NCBI GenBank assembly: GCA_958295605.1 | Contig: OY282495.1 | Coordinates: 78,566,427 to 78,630,426 of the forward strand | Source: Ajuga chamaepitys | Lineage: Eukaryota > Streptophyta > Magnoliopsida > Lamiales > Lamiaceae | DNA: 64,000 bases | Direction: 5' to 3' | Shown: positions 11,547-22,016 of the stretch, piece after piece | Position numbering within the stretch: the stretch's first letter is position 1 | Layout of the letters: the number at the start of each line of letters is the position of its first letter | Notes under the pieces: generated by a model | Databases searched by the model: none | Seen by the model: only the letters and a program-made list of their open reading frames with translations | Told to the model about the DNA's origin: nothing | Translations under genes and position numbers: made by a program

Positions 11547-11762
11547 TTCCCTCCGTCCCGGCCTAATTGGCCTACCTTGACCGGGCATTGAGATTAAGAA
11601 AAGACAGATTTTGTGGAATCTTTGACTTTTTCAAAGGTAGAGATTAAGAATAGAGATTTTGAGGGTGGAGATTGTGAGAGAAATTTATCATTTATAGGTT
11701 AGGTCAATTAAGTTGGGACAAACAAAAAGGGAAATAGGTCAATTAGGCCGGGACGGAGGGAG
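11547..11762. mobile_element. Stowaway-like MITE (216 bp)
   Basis: The ends TTCCCTCCGTCCCGGCC... and ...GGCCGGGACGGAGGGAG are inverted and flanked by TA on both sides (11545-11546, 11763-11764). TA target duplication with CTCCCTCCGTCC ends is the signature of mariner-related Stowaway MITEs. Its size matches the copies at 38052, 43927 and 45926, so the four form one family. Confidence 0.9.
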
Positions 11763-11764
11763 TA

Positions 11765-12500
11765 TATATTTTAATAAAAGTTGATTGTTTCATTTTATAA
11801 TAAAAAAAAATATGTAAGAATTTGTCAATCATTTGTACAAAGTAATATAAATCATTGAGAATAATTTACACATTGAATTGGCATATACGTTTTATGTTGT
11901 TTAAATAAACTAAAATATTTTAAATTAATCTCATCTATTTATTCCAAAAATTTCTTTAGTGTTATTTTTATTTTTAATCATATCATTTTTATACAGTAAA
12001 AAGATATAAGTACTCAATCATATGTCAACAACAACACTTCAAACTTAGTACTACAAGTAATAATCAAGAGCTAAAACTAATGTATATTTTTTTCTATCAT
12101 GTATTTATACTAAAAGTTGGACTAAGACATTCACGTTTGTATATTTGATTCTTCAAATAGTAACTTCATATTTTTCAGATATAAATAGTAAATATGAATA
12201 ATATCACATATTGATGTTACAATTTAAGTTTCTTCGAAACATGTTTTATTGACACTCTGTGACTTATTATTGAAATTCGAGTCATAGATTTATGGGTGTA
12301 AGTGTTGAAGCGGTAGTAAACGAACAAATCCTTCAACTTTGTTCTCCTTTCAAATACTTATTATTAATGTTGAGTCATTTATATATTATGAAACTTATGA
12401 ATAAAGTGGTAATTAAATATTGTAACACTTAAAAATACAAATAGAAGAAAACTCATGTTTTATCTCTCGAGAATGAATTGTGGGAATAAAAAATACTAAT
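11765..12500. other. AT-rich intergenic DNA
   Basis: No gene seen. The phrase CGAAACATGTTTTATTGA near 12234 resembles CGAGACATGTTTTATTAA near 7419, hinting at diverged copies of one repeat. Confidence 0.5.
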
Positions 12501-14077
12501 AAGGACTTTGAACACTCAAACTTAAAAGTATTTCAAATATTCAGTACCTAAATAATCCTCTTATAATTGATCCAACATAAGGTTCTTGTATCTATTACTC
12601 GACTATGAAAGTCAAGCATAAAACTACTGAAATCATATTAAACTATTACAGTTTACATAATTTAAATATTTTATCATATAATTATCACTAATCTTGGGTC
12701 ATTCATATATTGTGAAAAATTAATTATATGATACACTATATTTGTCTTGCCAATATATTTTTTTTGTAGTAATTTGAATGAGTATATAGATGTTATAACT
12801 ATGTACCTTAATAAAAAAAAAATTGTCTCCAAAAAAGAAAGATAGATTAATAAAATCAATAAGCTTTCACTATTATTCATTGTTCCAATTTTTATGTATA
12901 TGATATTTATTGTTTTGTTGCTAATCCTAAAATTTGTTAATATTTTTTTTTACAATGAAAACACCAAAACTTAATATTTTTGCAAACATTCAATACCTAA
13001 ATAACTTTATTGTACTACTATTCGAAATTAAGAATCTTGTAATTATTATCCTAACAAGGAAGACAAACTTTGGAGTTACTAACTCCTATTAAACTATAAG
13101 ATGTTTAATTTTTCTATGATTTTTTTATAAATACATAAATATCTTTTGTGTAATTTTCAATTATTGATATTTTGAGAATCATAAACTAAAGTACTTTTAC
13201 ATATTGTAAGAGCTTTTACACACACATATATTCTCTTAGATTTTTGTTGATTGATCTTTCTCCTTTCTCTACAATTGTAAAAGAATTCAATAGAAGAACT
13301 ATAAAAAATTTATGAAAAATCAAACAAAAGAAATATAAGTATTTTTTCTAAAAAAATATAAGAATATAAGATATTATGAATATTTAGTTCAACTTACAAC
13401 ATTAGCTTAGCTAAATATCTTATGAAATATAACACAAAATTTCATAAGTTGAAAGAGGAATTCGAAGTATAAAATGACTTTTAGCAAATAAATAAAAATT
13501 TAAAATAAAGTTACTAAATTAGCTCTAAAAAATTTACTTGATCGGATTTTCTACTTTTTCAACAATTATATAAAAGAATCTCATTATAAAAGAGATAAGT
13601 AATTTTAAAGAAACTTGAAAATAAAAGGAATATGGTACACTATAATTGTCTTGTCAAATATATTTTTTACTGTAGTTAGTGGAATAAGTATAAAGATATT
13701 ATAGCTATGAAAATATCTAAATAGCTCTATTATACCACTATTCAAAATTTAAAGTCTTGTAATCATTATCCTAATATAGAAGTCAAACTTTGGTGTTATT
13801 GAAGTCCTACTATTAAACTATAAGGTGTTTAATTTTCTATCTTTTTGTAGATACATAAATATCTTTTATGTAAATTTCAATTATTTAATATATTGAGAAT
13901 ATATATATATATATATATATATATATTCTTTTAGTTTTTCTAATTTTTTAATCGGTCTTTCTCCTTTCTTTAGAAGAACGCAATTAGAAAAAATATAAGT
14001 AATCTATGAAGAATCGAAAAAAATATAAATACATAAAAAAGATAATATAATGGATTTTACTAAAAAAATAGGAAAAA

Positions 14078-14244
<167 letters not shown>

Positions 14245-14445
14245 GATTTTATGAATATTTAGGTTCAACTTACTTCATTAGTTAACGAAATATCATATGA
14301 AATGTGATTATATATTTCATAAGTTGAGGCTTGGGAGATGAATTTAAATTATAAAATGACTCTCACTTTATAAATAACACTTTAAAAATAAAGTTACTAA
14401 ATTAGCCAAAAAAATAAATCACTAATCGCTTTTTTTTTCTACAAT

Positions 14446-14525
14446 CCTAAACTAAACTAAACTAAAAATTAAACTAAACTAAACTAAAGTAAACTGAACC
14501 CTAAACTAAACTAAACTAAACTAAA
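14446..14525. repeat. CTAAA-type repeat with a single CCCTAAA
   Basis: Interrupted runs of ACTAA/CTAAA, with one CCCTAAACTAAA. It resembles a degenerate plant telomere word (CCCTAAA) but is dominated by the 5-mer CTAAA. It is more likely a simple-sequence expansion than an interstitial telomere. Confidence 0.7.
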
Positions 14526-15488
14526 TCATATAAAAGAACCCCATTATAAAAGAGATAAGAAGTTTAAAAATAAACGTTAAAATAAATATATATATATATA
14601 ACGTTATGTATATTACTAAAAAGAAGAAAAATATAAAATATTATCAATATTTAGGTTTAAATCATGTCATTATATGAATTAGATATCATATCCATGAATT
14701 AATAGATTATATTTGATCTATATAGTGATCTTACCAAATAAATAAAACTTTGAAGACATACTTACTAAACTAACCTTAAAATTTAAAATTCATTAAGGAT
14801 ATAATAAGCGAATTAAATTTTGTAGGAAACAACTTGAACTTTTATAATAAAAGTAGATTTTGAACCATATATGTGTGTGCGAGCGTGCGTGTGTAATTCA
14901 CTTATATAATTGATTATGTGTTATATAATTTAAGTAAATTACATTAGATGAACTATTTTAGCAGAACAATAACATATGAATTTTAATTAACCAATGTCTT
15001 ATGATTTTGGTCGTTGCTTGTACTCCTTCCGTCCCGCTCAATTTTGTACACTTTTCGCTTCGATCCGTCCCATTCAGTTTTGCACACTTAAAAAATGACA
15101 AATAATTTCACAAACTAAACCCTCACTTATTTTTTTTTTACATATTTACAAAATTTCCATTGTTAAAATCTGATTTTTAAAATAAAGAATTGCTAATTAC
15201 ATTTATTAGTTGGGCTAATTCTAATTAAGTGACACCTTAAATTACCCAACCTAAACCCATTCCCCAGCTAAGTTATAACCCCAACCCATTTTCATCTCAT
15301 TCTTCCTAACCCTAGTTGCTCTCGTTGTGGTTGTTTCTCTTCTGTTCTTGAGAACTCAGTCGTTGTTCATACTACCCATCCCAAACCCTAAACCTATCGT
15401 GGTTCAATCCACAATCTAAGCCCAGAATTTTGCAGATCTAAGATCTACTTCTCCTAAAATTCCTTCCTTTTGGTATTAAGGGCGTGTT

Positions 15489-15689
15489 CATGGAAGATTC
15501 TTCGGAGATTGACTAGTTCGTGTACAATTCCGAAGAATCGTTTGTGGGCAAAACTCAGTTTTCCGAAGCCGATTTGAGTCATTTTTCCCCGCTTGGGCGA
15601 GAAACGAGCCCAGAGCTGGTTTCCTTTTCAATCTCAGAAGTGAATCTCCTCTTGGATCTTGCTAATCCGATGAACTAAAAAGGCACTAC
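15489..15689 (+). pseudogene. unrecognised short coding-like segment inside the large Stowaway
   Basis: From ATG 15489 the frame reads MEDSSEID, a TAG, then 57 codons rich in Ser, Glu and Phe (FVYNSEESFVGKTQ...) ending in TAA. The composition is protein-like and much less AT-rich than the flanks. I do not recognise the family. With a stop at codon 9 it looks like a decayed exon. A downstream piece (about 16540-16712), read in another frame, gives NIDLVEVYNSVCAMSYEKLS and may belong to the same captured gene. Confidence 0.35.
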
Positions 15690-15789
15690 ATGCACTGTCT
15701 TGGACTGTGGATTTCGACAATTTTTCAGGTCTACATATCTTTCCTTAATCAGTTTAGGGTTTTTTTGTGTCTAAGCTTGGATTTGTGCG

Positions 15790-16520
15790 GGTAGCTTAAA
15801 TAAAATGATGTTTGAATTTCTGATTATTTACATGTTGCTCACTGTCTTTGCTTAGATATGTGTTGGTTGTTAGGGATCTGAAAAGTTATTGGTTGCCCTT
15901 CTTGTTCATGGGAGTTTAACTCGACACCAGAATATCGAACCATGAAGATTACGAAGGAGCTGTGTTTTTGGCGTAAATAAATTGATGCATGAACTGATTA
16001 TTTGAAGCTCTTCATATCTTTGCTTGGATTTGTTTCGGTTGTTAGTTGTTTGGGTTCTGGAAAGTCATATGATTGGGCCATATTGTTGATGGTGATGTGA
16101 TGGTAGCTTAAATAAAGTGATATTTTAACCCTGATTATTTAAAGTTGCTCACTGTATTCACTTGGTTTTTGCTGCTGGTTGAATCTGCGAAAATAATTTC
16201 TTGTCAATGATCCAATTGGTGATCTGTGAAAATATTTCTTTTAATTGAAAGTGATTGTAGCTTAAATAAAATGATGTTTGATTCTGATTATTTAAAGCTG
16301 CCCGTATCTTTGCTTGGATTTGTGATGGTAGCTTAAATAAAATGATGTTTTTGGGAGATGGTTATTTAGATGCTGCCCCTTTCTTTGCTTGGATTTGTAT
16401 TGGTAGCTTGAATAAAATTAACCCCATGATGAGATATTTCTGAGGGTGTAGGTAAGAGAACAACAAAATGATTTCTAATAATTTACATGTTGCTCATTTC
16501 TTTGCTCGGATTGGTGTTGG
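15790..16520 (+). repeat. degenerate tandem repeat, unit about 85-120 bp
   Basis: The phrase GGTAGCTTAAATAAAATGATG followed by CTGATTATTTAAAGCTGC and CTTTGCTTGGATTTGT recurs about six times with drift and variable spacing (starts near 15791, 15973, 16105, 16257, 16327, 16401 and 16517). It lies entirely inside the large Stowaway-ended element. Confidence 0.8.
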
Positions 16521-17239
16521 TAGCTTGAATAAAATTTTCTGCCAACGAAAGAAACCGGTGACCCTTCTAATATTTACTTCTTTGCAGATTCTCAAGTGTA
16601 TTGAACAGTCCGTCGGGACTCCAAATGATGTCGTAACATTGATTTGGTCGAAGTGTACAACTCCGTCTGTGCTATGTCCTATGAGAAATTGAGCAAGAAA
16701 GGTGATGTCTGATGGAGATAATTTAGGACCTTTTCTTGTGTTTGTCATTTCTGTAAATCTGTTTGTAGCCTAAAACTGAAACTGTTGAAGCATTGAATGT
16801 GAAATTCAATGTTGTTCTGGTATATTTATTGGACTGGTGTGATGTGATTAAAATTTTGGAGGGATATTTCAATGTAGTTTCAGCTTTGTTTGATGAAAAA
16901 CTTGTGTAATTTCAGTTTGGAATGGAGGAAAAAAAAAATTCTAGAGTTTTAAAGTATAATTTGAACATTTTTTGGCAGTTTTCAGGTTTCCAGAATATTT
17001 CAATTCAGAATTTCAATTTTTAGTTGTACAATATTTTTTGATTTGAACAGGTTAAAAAGGGGGAAAGATTAGTGTACTAATATTTTTCCTAATTTTTTGA
17101 AAAGTCAAAACAAAAGCAAAAGGCACAGTTTTCTTAACCTTCGTGCCCTTCCCTACGTGCAAAATTGAGCGGGACGGAGGGAGTATTTGCTATATTTTCC
17201 TTTATGATGAGTGAAAAGTGAAGCTAACATGTTACATTT

Positions 17240-17422
17240 TTACACTAGATGACAGGATTTATCACACCACATGAAGGATTTATCATGCTTGATGTTGTTC
17301 GGGCACTTGTAATAATATCTACCCGGGTGGACCGCATCATTACCGGCACATTTAACCAACATCCTACCCCTCCCGCATCGGCACTCGGGTACCAATTTCA
17401 CATCGTCCATTGTGGGTTCCAT
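17240..17422 (-). CDS. small zf-GRF-like zinc finger protein or exon
   Basis: The 60-residue frame starts at ATG 17422 (MEPTMDDVKLVPECRCGRGR) and contains C-x-C-G, then PGRYYYKC, then FMWCDKSC. The spacing CxCG...GRYYYKC...FMWCD fits the GRF-type zinc finger, a small nucleic-acid-binding module common in plant transposon-linked and DNA-repair proteins. It is complete in one frame but very short, and sits on the same strand downstream of the PIF/Harbinger transposase. It may be an accessory gene of that element, a separate fragment, or a 3' exon. No second-ORF Myb/SANT protein, usual for Harbinger elements, was found. Confidence 0.55.
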   Translation of the reverse strand: MEPTMDDVKLVPECRCGRGRMLVKCAGNDAVHPGRYYYKCPNNIKHDKSFMWCDKSCHLV

Positions 17423-17748
17423 TTACCTGTAACATTCAGACGAAATAAATGAACATTTATAGCATCAAAATGTATTACACCCACAATCTTCACTTATAGA
17501 ACATGAATTTGCGTCTAATGTATTTGCATACATACTCCCATCAGTTTGAATGGATGACTCAAATATACGAAACAACAAGCATGGGTAATTTCATAGAAAG
17601 ACCATAATACACCACAAGGTTCTAAAGACAGTGAACAAGCAACCGAAAACAAGTTAACGTACTCCTACATAATGTATTACAAATCCAAATCAATTAAGAT
17701 AAAACCTCAACTAATCGAAGCAAACCACAAGAATTGAAAATGTTAAAA

Positions 17749-19088
17749 CTATCTAGTACGGGCCCACATATCTTTTGCAAGTTGGTCTCGCCAGCCATTC
17801 CATTCCGGAGAGCTTTCAACAGCATTTATACATTCATCAACGTCTTCATCGTCTTCTTCTGCAGCCGGGAGAGAATCGAGTAACTGCTCTATAGGATCGA
17901 CTATCATTTCAGACCTAATGAAATTGTGAAGAAGAAAACAGGTCATAATTAGCCTGTTTTGGACTTTCACTGGGTAATAGGTTGTGCTCCTAAAAATGCC
18001 CCATCTCATCTTCATGATACCAAACGCACGTTCAATCACATTCGAGCCTTCGTATGCCGCATATTAAAGACTTCTGGGGCATTTTGGGGTCGATTTCTTG
18101 TTGGCCCCCACTCTTTCAAATGGTACCTAACTCCTTTGTAGGGCGACAAGAATCCCTCACTATTAGCATAGCCGTTGTCGCACAAGTAGTAATTTCCTAT
18201 AAAGAAAAAAAAAAATTAAAAAAAAACAGAGGGGGATGGGGGGGGGGGGGGGGGAGAAAGGAGGTTGATGAATTCTTCCATCAGATTGGCATTTTAATTA
18301 AAGAACACATCGTAAACGAGTTAATCAACAGTTTAGTATGTCTACCCTTGGGGACTTTCAATCCATGTACTCTAGTAAGCGCATCTTGTAACACCCTAGC
18401 ATCCGCGGCTGATCCCTCCCACCCCGGAAGGACATACACAAACTTTAAGTTTTGATCACAAACCGCTAGAGTATTCGTAGAAATCTGCCCCTTTCTTGTC
18501 CTATATCGTGGCTTATCGACATGTCGCACCATGATTGGAATATAGGTGCCATCTAAAGCTCCTAGGCAGCCCTAAAAATTTCAGAGGTATACAATTATTC
18601 AATAAAATATAAGTTTCCCAAACAAGCCCTAAATGGACAGCATGCATGTAAAGAGAAGCATAATATTTGCTTTAGGTATATGATAAACGATGATGTAGTA
18701 CCTTGAACCACTTCCATCGAGGGTCCGTGCAGTCATCGGGTATAGGATCAGGTTTGACCAAGAGAATCCCATGTAATTTCAGAATAGCCTTTAAAACGAC
18801 ATGAACATAACGCGAGACAGTTTCACCGGATCGCCAGAAATCAAATTTCTGAATCCTATTTTTTTTATGGTGTGATAGAACACCTAAGAACACAGCTACT
18901 TGTTCTTCAACAGTAACATACTTGTCGTCGACTAGACCCCCTAATTGTCGTAATAAGAAACAAAGGTGCCCAAAAGTGTTGCGATCCATTTGCAGGTTTA
19001 TGACACAATCCTCATCGCTAACCCGTACCATTCTATTCAAATGCTTCACCTGATCTGGTATTCTATCTAGCATTCGATACCTCTCCAC
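17749..19088 (-). pseudogene. PIF/Harbinger transposase (DDE_Tnp_4), two introns, one frameshift
   Basis: Exon 1 (about 19088-18702) has the N-terminal region ending DPRWKWFK. Exon 2 (18571-18346) has GCLGALDGTYIPI with the first catalytic Asp and GWEGSAADARVLQDAL with the second. Exon 3 (18196-17749) has NYYLCDNGYANSEGFL, YHLKEW and VIERAFGIMKMRWGI with the catalytic Glu. Introns 18572-18701 and 18197-18345 have GT-AG borders. Their positions, just before GCLGALDGT and before YYLCD, match plant PIF genes. A one-base loss before VIERAFG (about 18039-18042) breaks the frame. The second intron holds a long G/C homopolymer. The protein would cut and insert the element. The true N-terminus is uncertain. 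Confidence 0.88.
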
Positions 19089-20259
19089 AAATTCACTACG
19101 CCTTCTTTCCTAGTTGTAATTCTAGATAGTATGTCAACAATTATACATACGTTAATTAGGGTATGGTGCAAAATCTCTTCTACTAATAACATTATGATTG
19201 CATTTCTTTGTCCGGAGCGAGACATCACGTAACTTGAATCGAAAGGTTAAGTAACGTGTCCACACAAACTGCTGCATCAGAAAAGATATTAAGATAGTGG
19301 ACTCATAACAAGCACCATAAAATAAATTCGGGTCGTAGAAAACCAAAAAATAGGACTTCTTGCAAAGAAGAAATCTGGGAGAGATCTTGCTAAGGTTGAA
19401 CTCTATCATCACGATACAGCCAAATATACAAACAAAAAATCAAAACGATGCAACAAGAGGAAACCAACTACATTCAGATTACAGTGACCTAACAAATACT
19501 TAACTAAACATCACCTTCCATCAGGATTTAAAAAAGAAAAAAAAAAAAAAAAAGATAAAACAAAGTATATAACGGAATAAGAGCAACCACTTGCATTCAG
19601 ATTTTCGTATATATCATTTGTTTGAAGTTGATCTTCTAAAGCATTCAACACAAAGTCTTACAAAAATCAACAGCCATCTATTTTAGTTCCACAATGGAAA
19701 ACACAACTACATACATTTCAACTTACGGCAAAGTTCCATCAACCAGAATCATCAATATATATTAAGATCAAAACTAGAAATCAAAATAATTTTAAATATT
19801 GCTATGGAATTTGTCAAGAGAATTGTATCGTTGCAGCCTGTACCAACAAATGCATCAGAACCCTAAAAAAATGGATCTGTCCTCTTTAAATCCAAGCACA
19901 ATCACCAAATAAGTAAGACTGATATATATTATTTCCTTCGAAGCTGCAGAAAAGAATACACCCAAAATAATTAATCAAATACTACGAAAATGTTACCTCT
20001 TTTGCAGATCTGGGTTCCGATTCGTAGCAGTGATTGAAAACACCAAAAGATAGCAGGAAATAGGAGTTTCCTCCTAGAATCTCGTTCACAAAGTATCGAA
20101 AAATAAGAAATCAGATCAGTAAATAAGACATAATAATAAAAAGGAGCGTAAGACGAAATCGAAGGGGTCGCAAAAAGTTCTATTTTTTTAACCTTAGCTC
20201 TAGTTTCTACAGATCTTGAATCTCTCGTCGGCATCCCTAATCTAGGAGTGAAGGAAAAA

Positions 20260-20638
20260 GAGAATGGGTTAGAGAGAGATTGTGGTCGTGAAAAATGACC
20301 AATTTCTTTTATGGTAGCGTTTAGTCAGGGCAAATTGGTAATTACAAATGCTTAGACGGAGACACTGTTCAATATCACTTTAGCAATCGTGGGGTCGTGG
20401 GCGAGATGTATTTGCTGAAGTTGAACAGTAAAATAAGTGCGGGCCTTGTCTAATCTCGGGCCAAACAGCTTATTCAAACCGGCTACCAAACAACCATATT
20501 ACCAATGATAAATAAGCAATCTAGGCCTAAACAAGCTTACCAAACAAGCCCTTATAGTGTAGTAGGTCTTAAGTAAGTCATAAATCACATTTGTCTATAA
20601 AACGTATAAGGTTTGGGGTAAGAAAAAAAAAATTACTA
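20260..20638. other. 5' flank of the Harbinger element and short spacer
   Basis: This contains the sub-terminal part and terminus of the Harbinger element up to 20551, its TTA, then about 80 bp of spacer leading to the next MITE. No gene is seen. Confidence 0.6.
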
Positions 20639-20834
20639 CTCTCTCCGTCCCGGCCTAATTTGTTCACCTACTCCGGCGCGTATATTAAGAAAAAATATTT
20701 TAATGTGGAGATGAAGGGTGGAGAATTTAAGGATGAAGATTGCAAGATTTCTTTTTATTTTCAGGGTGTGCAAAATAGGATGAGGCGATAAAAAAAAAAA
20801 AGAAAATGTGCAAATTATGACGGAACGCGGGGAG
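20639..20834. mobile_element. Stowaway-like MITE (196 bp)
   Basis: The ends CTCTCTCCGTCCCGGCCTAA... and ...GACGGAACGCGGGGAG are inverted with TA on both sides. The interior shares the GGAGATGAAGGGTGGAG phrase with the other copies. The right end is diverged. Confidence 0.85.
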
Positions 20835-22016
20835 TATTAGATATTATAGACTATACATAGGCCAAAAAATGAAAAAATAGGCCCAATCTGTCCACGTAAA
20901 GTTCTCTAGCTAGACCCACCCCTAATTATTGTTATATTTTTCAAATACTTCATCTATTCCAAAATAAATGTTATGTTTTACTGATGCACAACTTAATTTT
21001 TCTCAATTAAATGGATGTACAATTTTTTTACTTTGTTTACTGTTAATTTAACTTATTTAATCACGAAGATTTAGATTATTTAGTACATCACATGTGAAAC
21101 AAGTAAATGAATATGGAAATAACAAAGATTTAGATTATTTAGTACATCACTTGTGAAACAAGTAAATGAATATGAAAATAGAAGACCGTAAATTCGAATT
21201 GTACAGCTAACACTTTTTCGACCAACTCCACCTCATTTAAAAAATATAGAAAACACCTGGAAAGAAAATAAAATTCCAATTACTAAGTAAGTTCGATCTG
21301 ATCCATGGGAGCAAAAGTCCGAAAGCTGAAAAGATTAGTCCCCACCACCAACACCAACACCAAATCGTCCATGCTTTCTTGTTTCTTACTCATTCAAATA
21401 CATCACCATTAGAACTCAACTAGCCCATCTTTGTTTATATTTAAATAAAATAGTAATACAATCGACATCAGTTCTTATTCCACAGCACTAAACTGACTCA
21501 TGCAGGCAGGACAATCATGTCCAGCGAGACATCCAAGAATTGCAAGTTATAATATGTTTCTACCGGACTGTAATTGAAAAGTCACCCGGCGGCACGCCAC
21601 CTCAGAAAATTCCTCGAACTATCGTAACTAAATTGTAAATCCCACTCTGGATTGGCGCGTATACTTTCATAAATCCCCAAAAAAACCTCCTTTTTACCTT
21701 TCTTTAATGTAATTTTTCAAGTCAAAACGAATTTAAGCTGCTATCATTACGCTCAGACGCGTTTTTGTGTGTTTTGTTTTTGTAGAAACAGTCTTTAGTA
21801 TTTATTTGCTGCACAATCACACCAAAACATCCTTTTCAGACCCTTATCTTACAATTCACTTCTAATAATCTTTCGTCTTCTCTCAGCTTTCTGTGATTGT
21901 GGGCTCGACTGAGTCAAACCGGTTAGGTGATTGGAGGATTTCAAGAAACTCAGTCTATTACCAATTTTATTATATTTCTGCTGAAAGAATAGTGGGCACT
22001 TTTGGTTTCTGATGAG
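20835..22016. other. upstream region of the LRR receptor-like gene
   Basis: This holds AT-rich spacer, a tandem duplication (21066-21180) and, from about 21700, the likely promoter and 5' UTR of the receptor gene with CT-rich stretches. I see no unambiguous TATA box. A three-codon upstream ORF (ATGAGATGA, 22012-22020) overlaps the chosen start codon. Confidence 0.6.
21066..21180 (+). repeat. tandem duplication of about 57-60 bp, two copies
   Basis: AAGATTTAGATTATTTAGTA...AAACAAGTAAATGAATATG occurs at about 21066 and again at about 21125 with only two or three differences. Confidence 0.9.

Larger units (their letters stand above)
15023..17183. mobile_element. large (2161 bp) Stowaway-ended element with gene-like cargo
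   Basis: The left end, CTCCTTCCGTCCCGCTCAAT..., and the right end, ...ATTGAGCGGGACGGAGGGAG, form a terminal inverted repeat of about 28 bp with only a few mismatches, each flanked by TA (15021-15022, 17184-17185). Ordinary copies here are about 216 bp; this one is ten times longer. The interior has a promoter-like stretch (15250-15400), a 65-codon frame with one stop from ATG 15489, a degenerate tandem repeat (about 15790-16520) and a spliced-exon-like piece after TTCTTTGCAG (16588). No mariner transposase (DD39D) is seen, so it is non-autonomous and may have captured host sequence. Alternatively two MITEs flank unrelated DNA. Confidence 0.75.
17240..20551 (-). mobile_element. PIF/Harbinger DNA transposon, right end visible, left end not found
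   Basis: The right end reads ...GCTTACCAAACAAGCCC, followed by TTA (20552-20554). On the minus strand this is GGGCTTGTTTGGTAAGC, typical of Harbinger/Tourist ends, with the TTA target site. Sub-terminal TTGTTTGGTA copies follow (about 20480-20545). The transposase gene lies inside on the minus strand. I could not find the matching left terminus before the large Stowaway at 17183, so the left end may be deleted or lie beyond it. The stretch 19100-20250 holds only A-rich non-coding sequence and weak frames, probably 5' UTR or intron. Confidence 0.7.

Noticed and set aside
14446..14525. Interstitial telomere repeat
   Set aside because: Only one CCCTAAA unit; the array is mainly CTAAA and fits simple-sequence growth better.
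18600..18640. Harbinger-like end (AAACAAGCCCTAAA) in the first transposase intron
   Set aside because: A single terminus-like word without partner or target duplication; probably chance or a very degraded MITE end.
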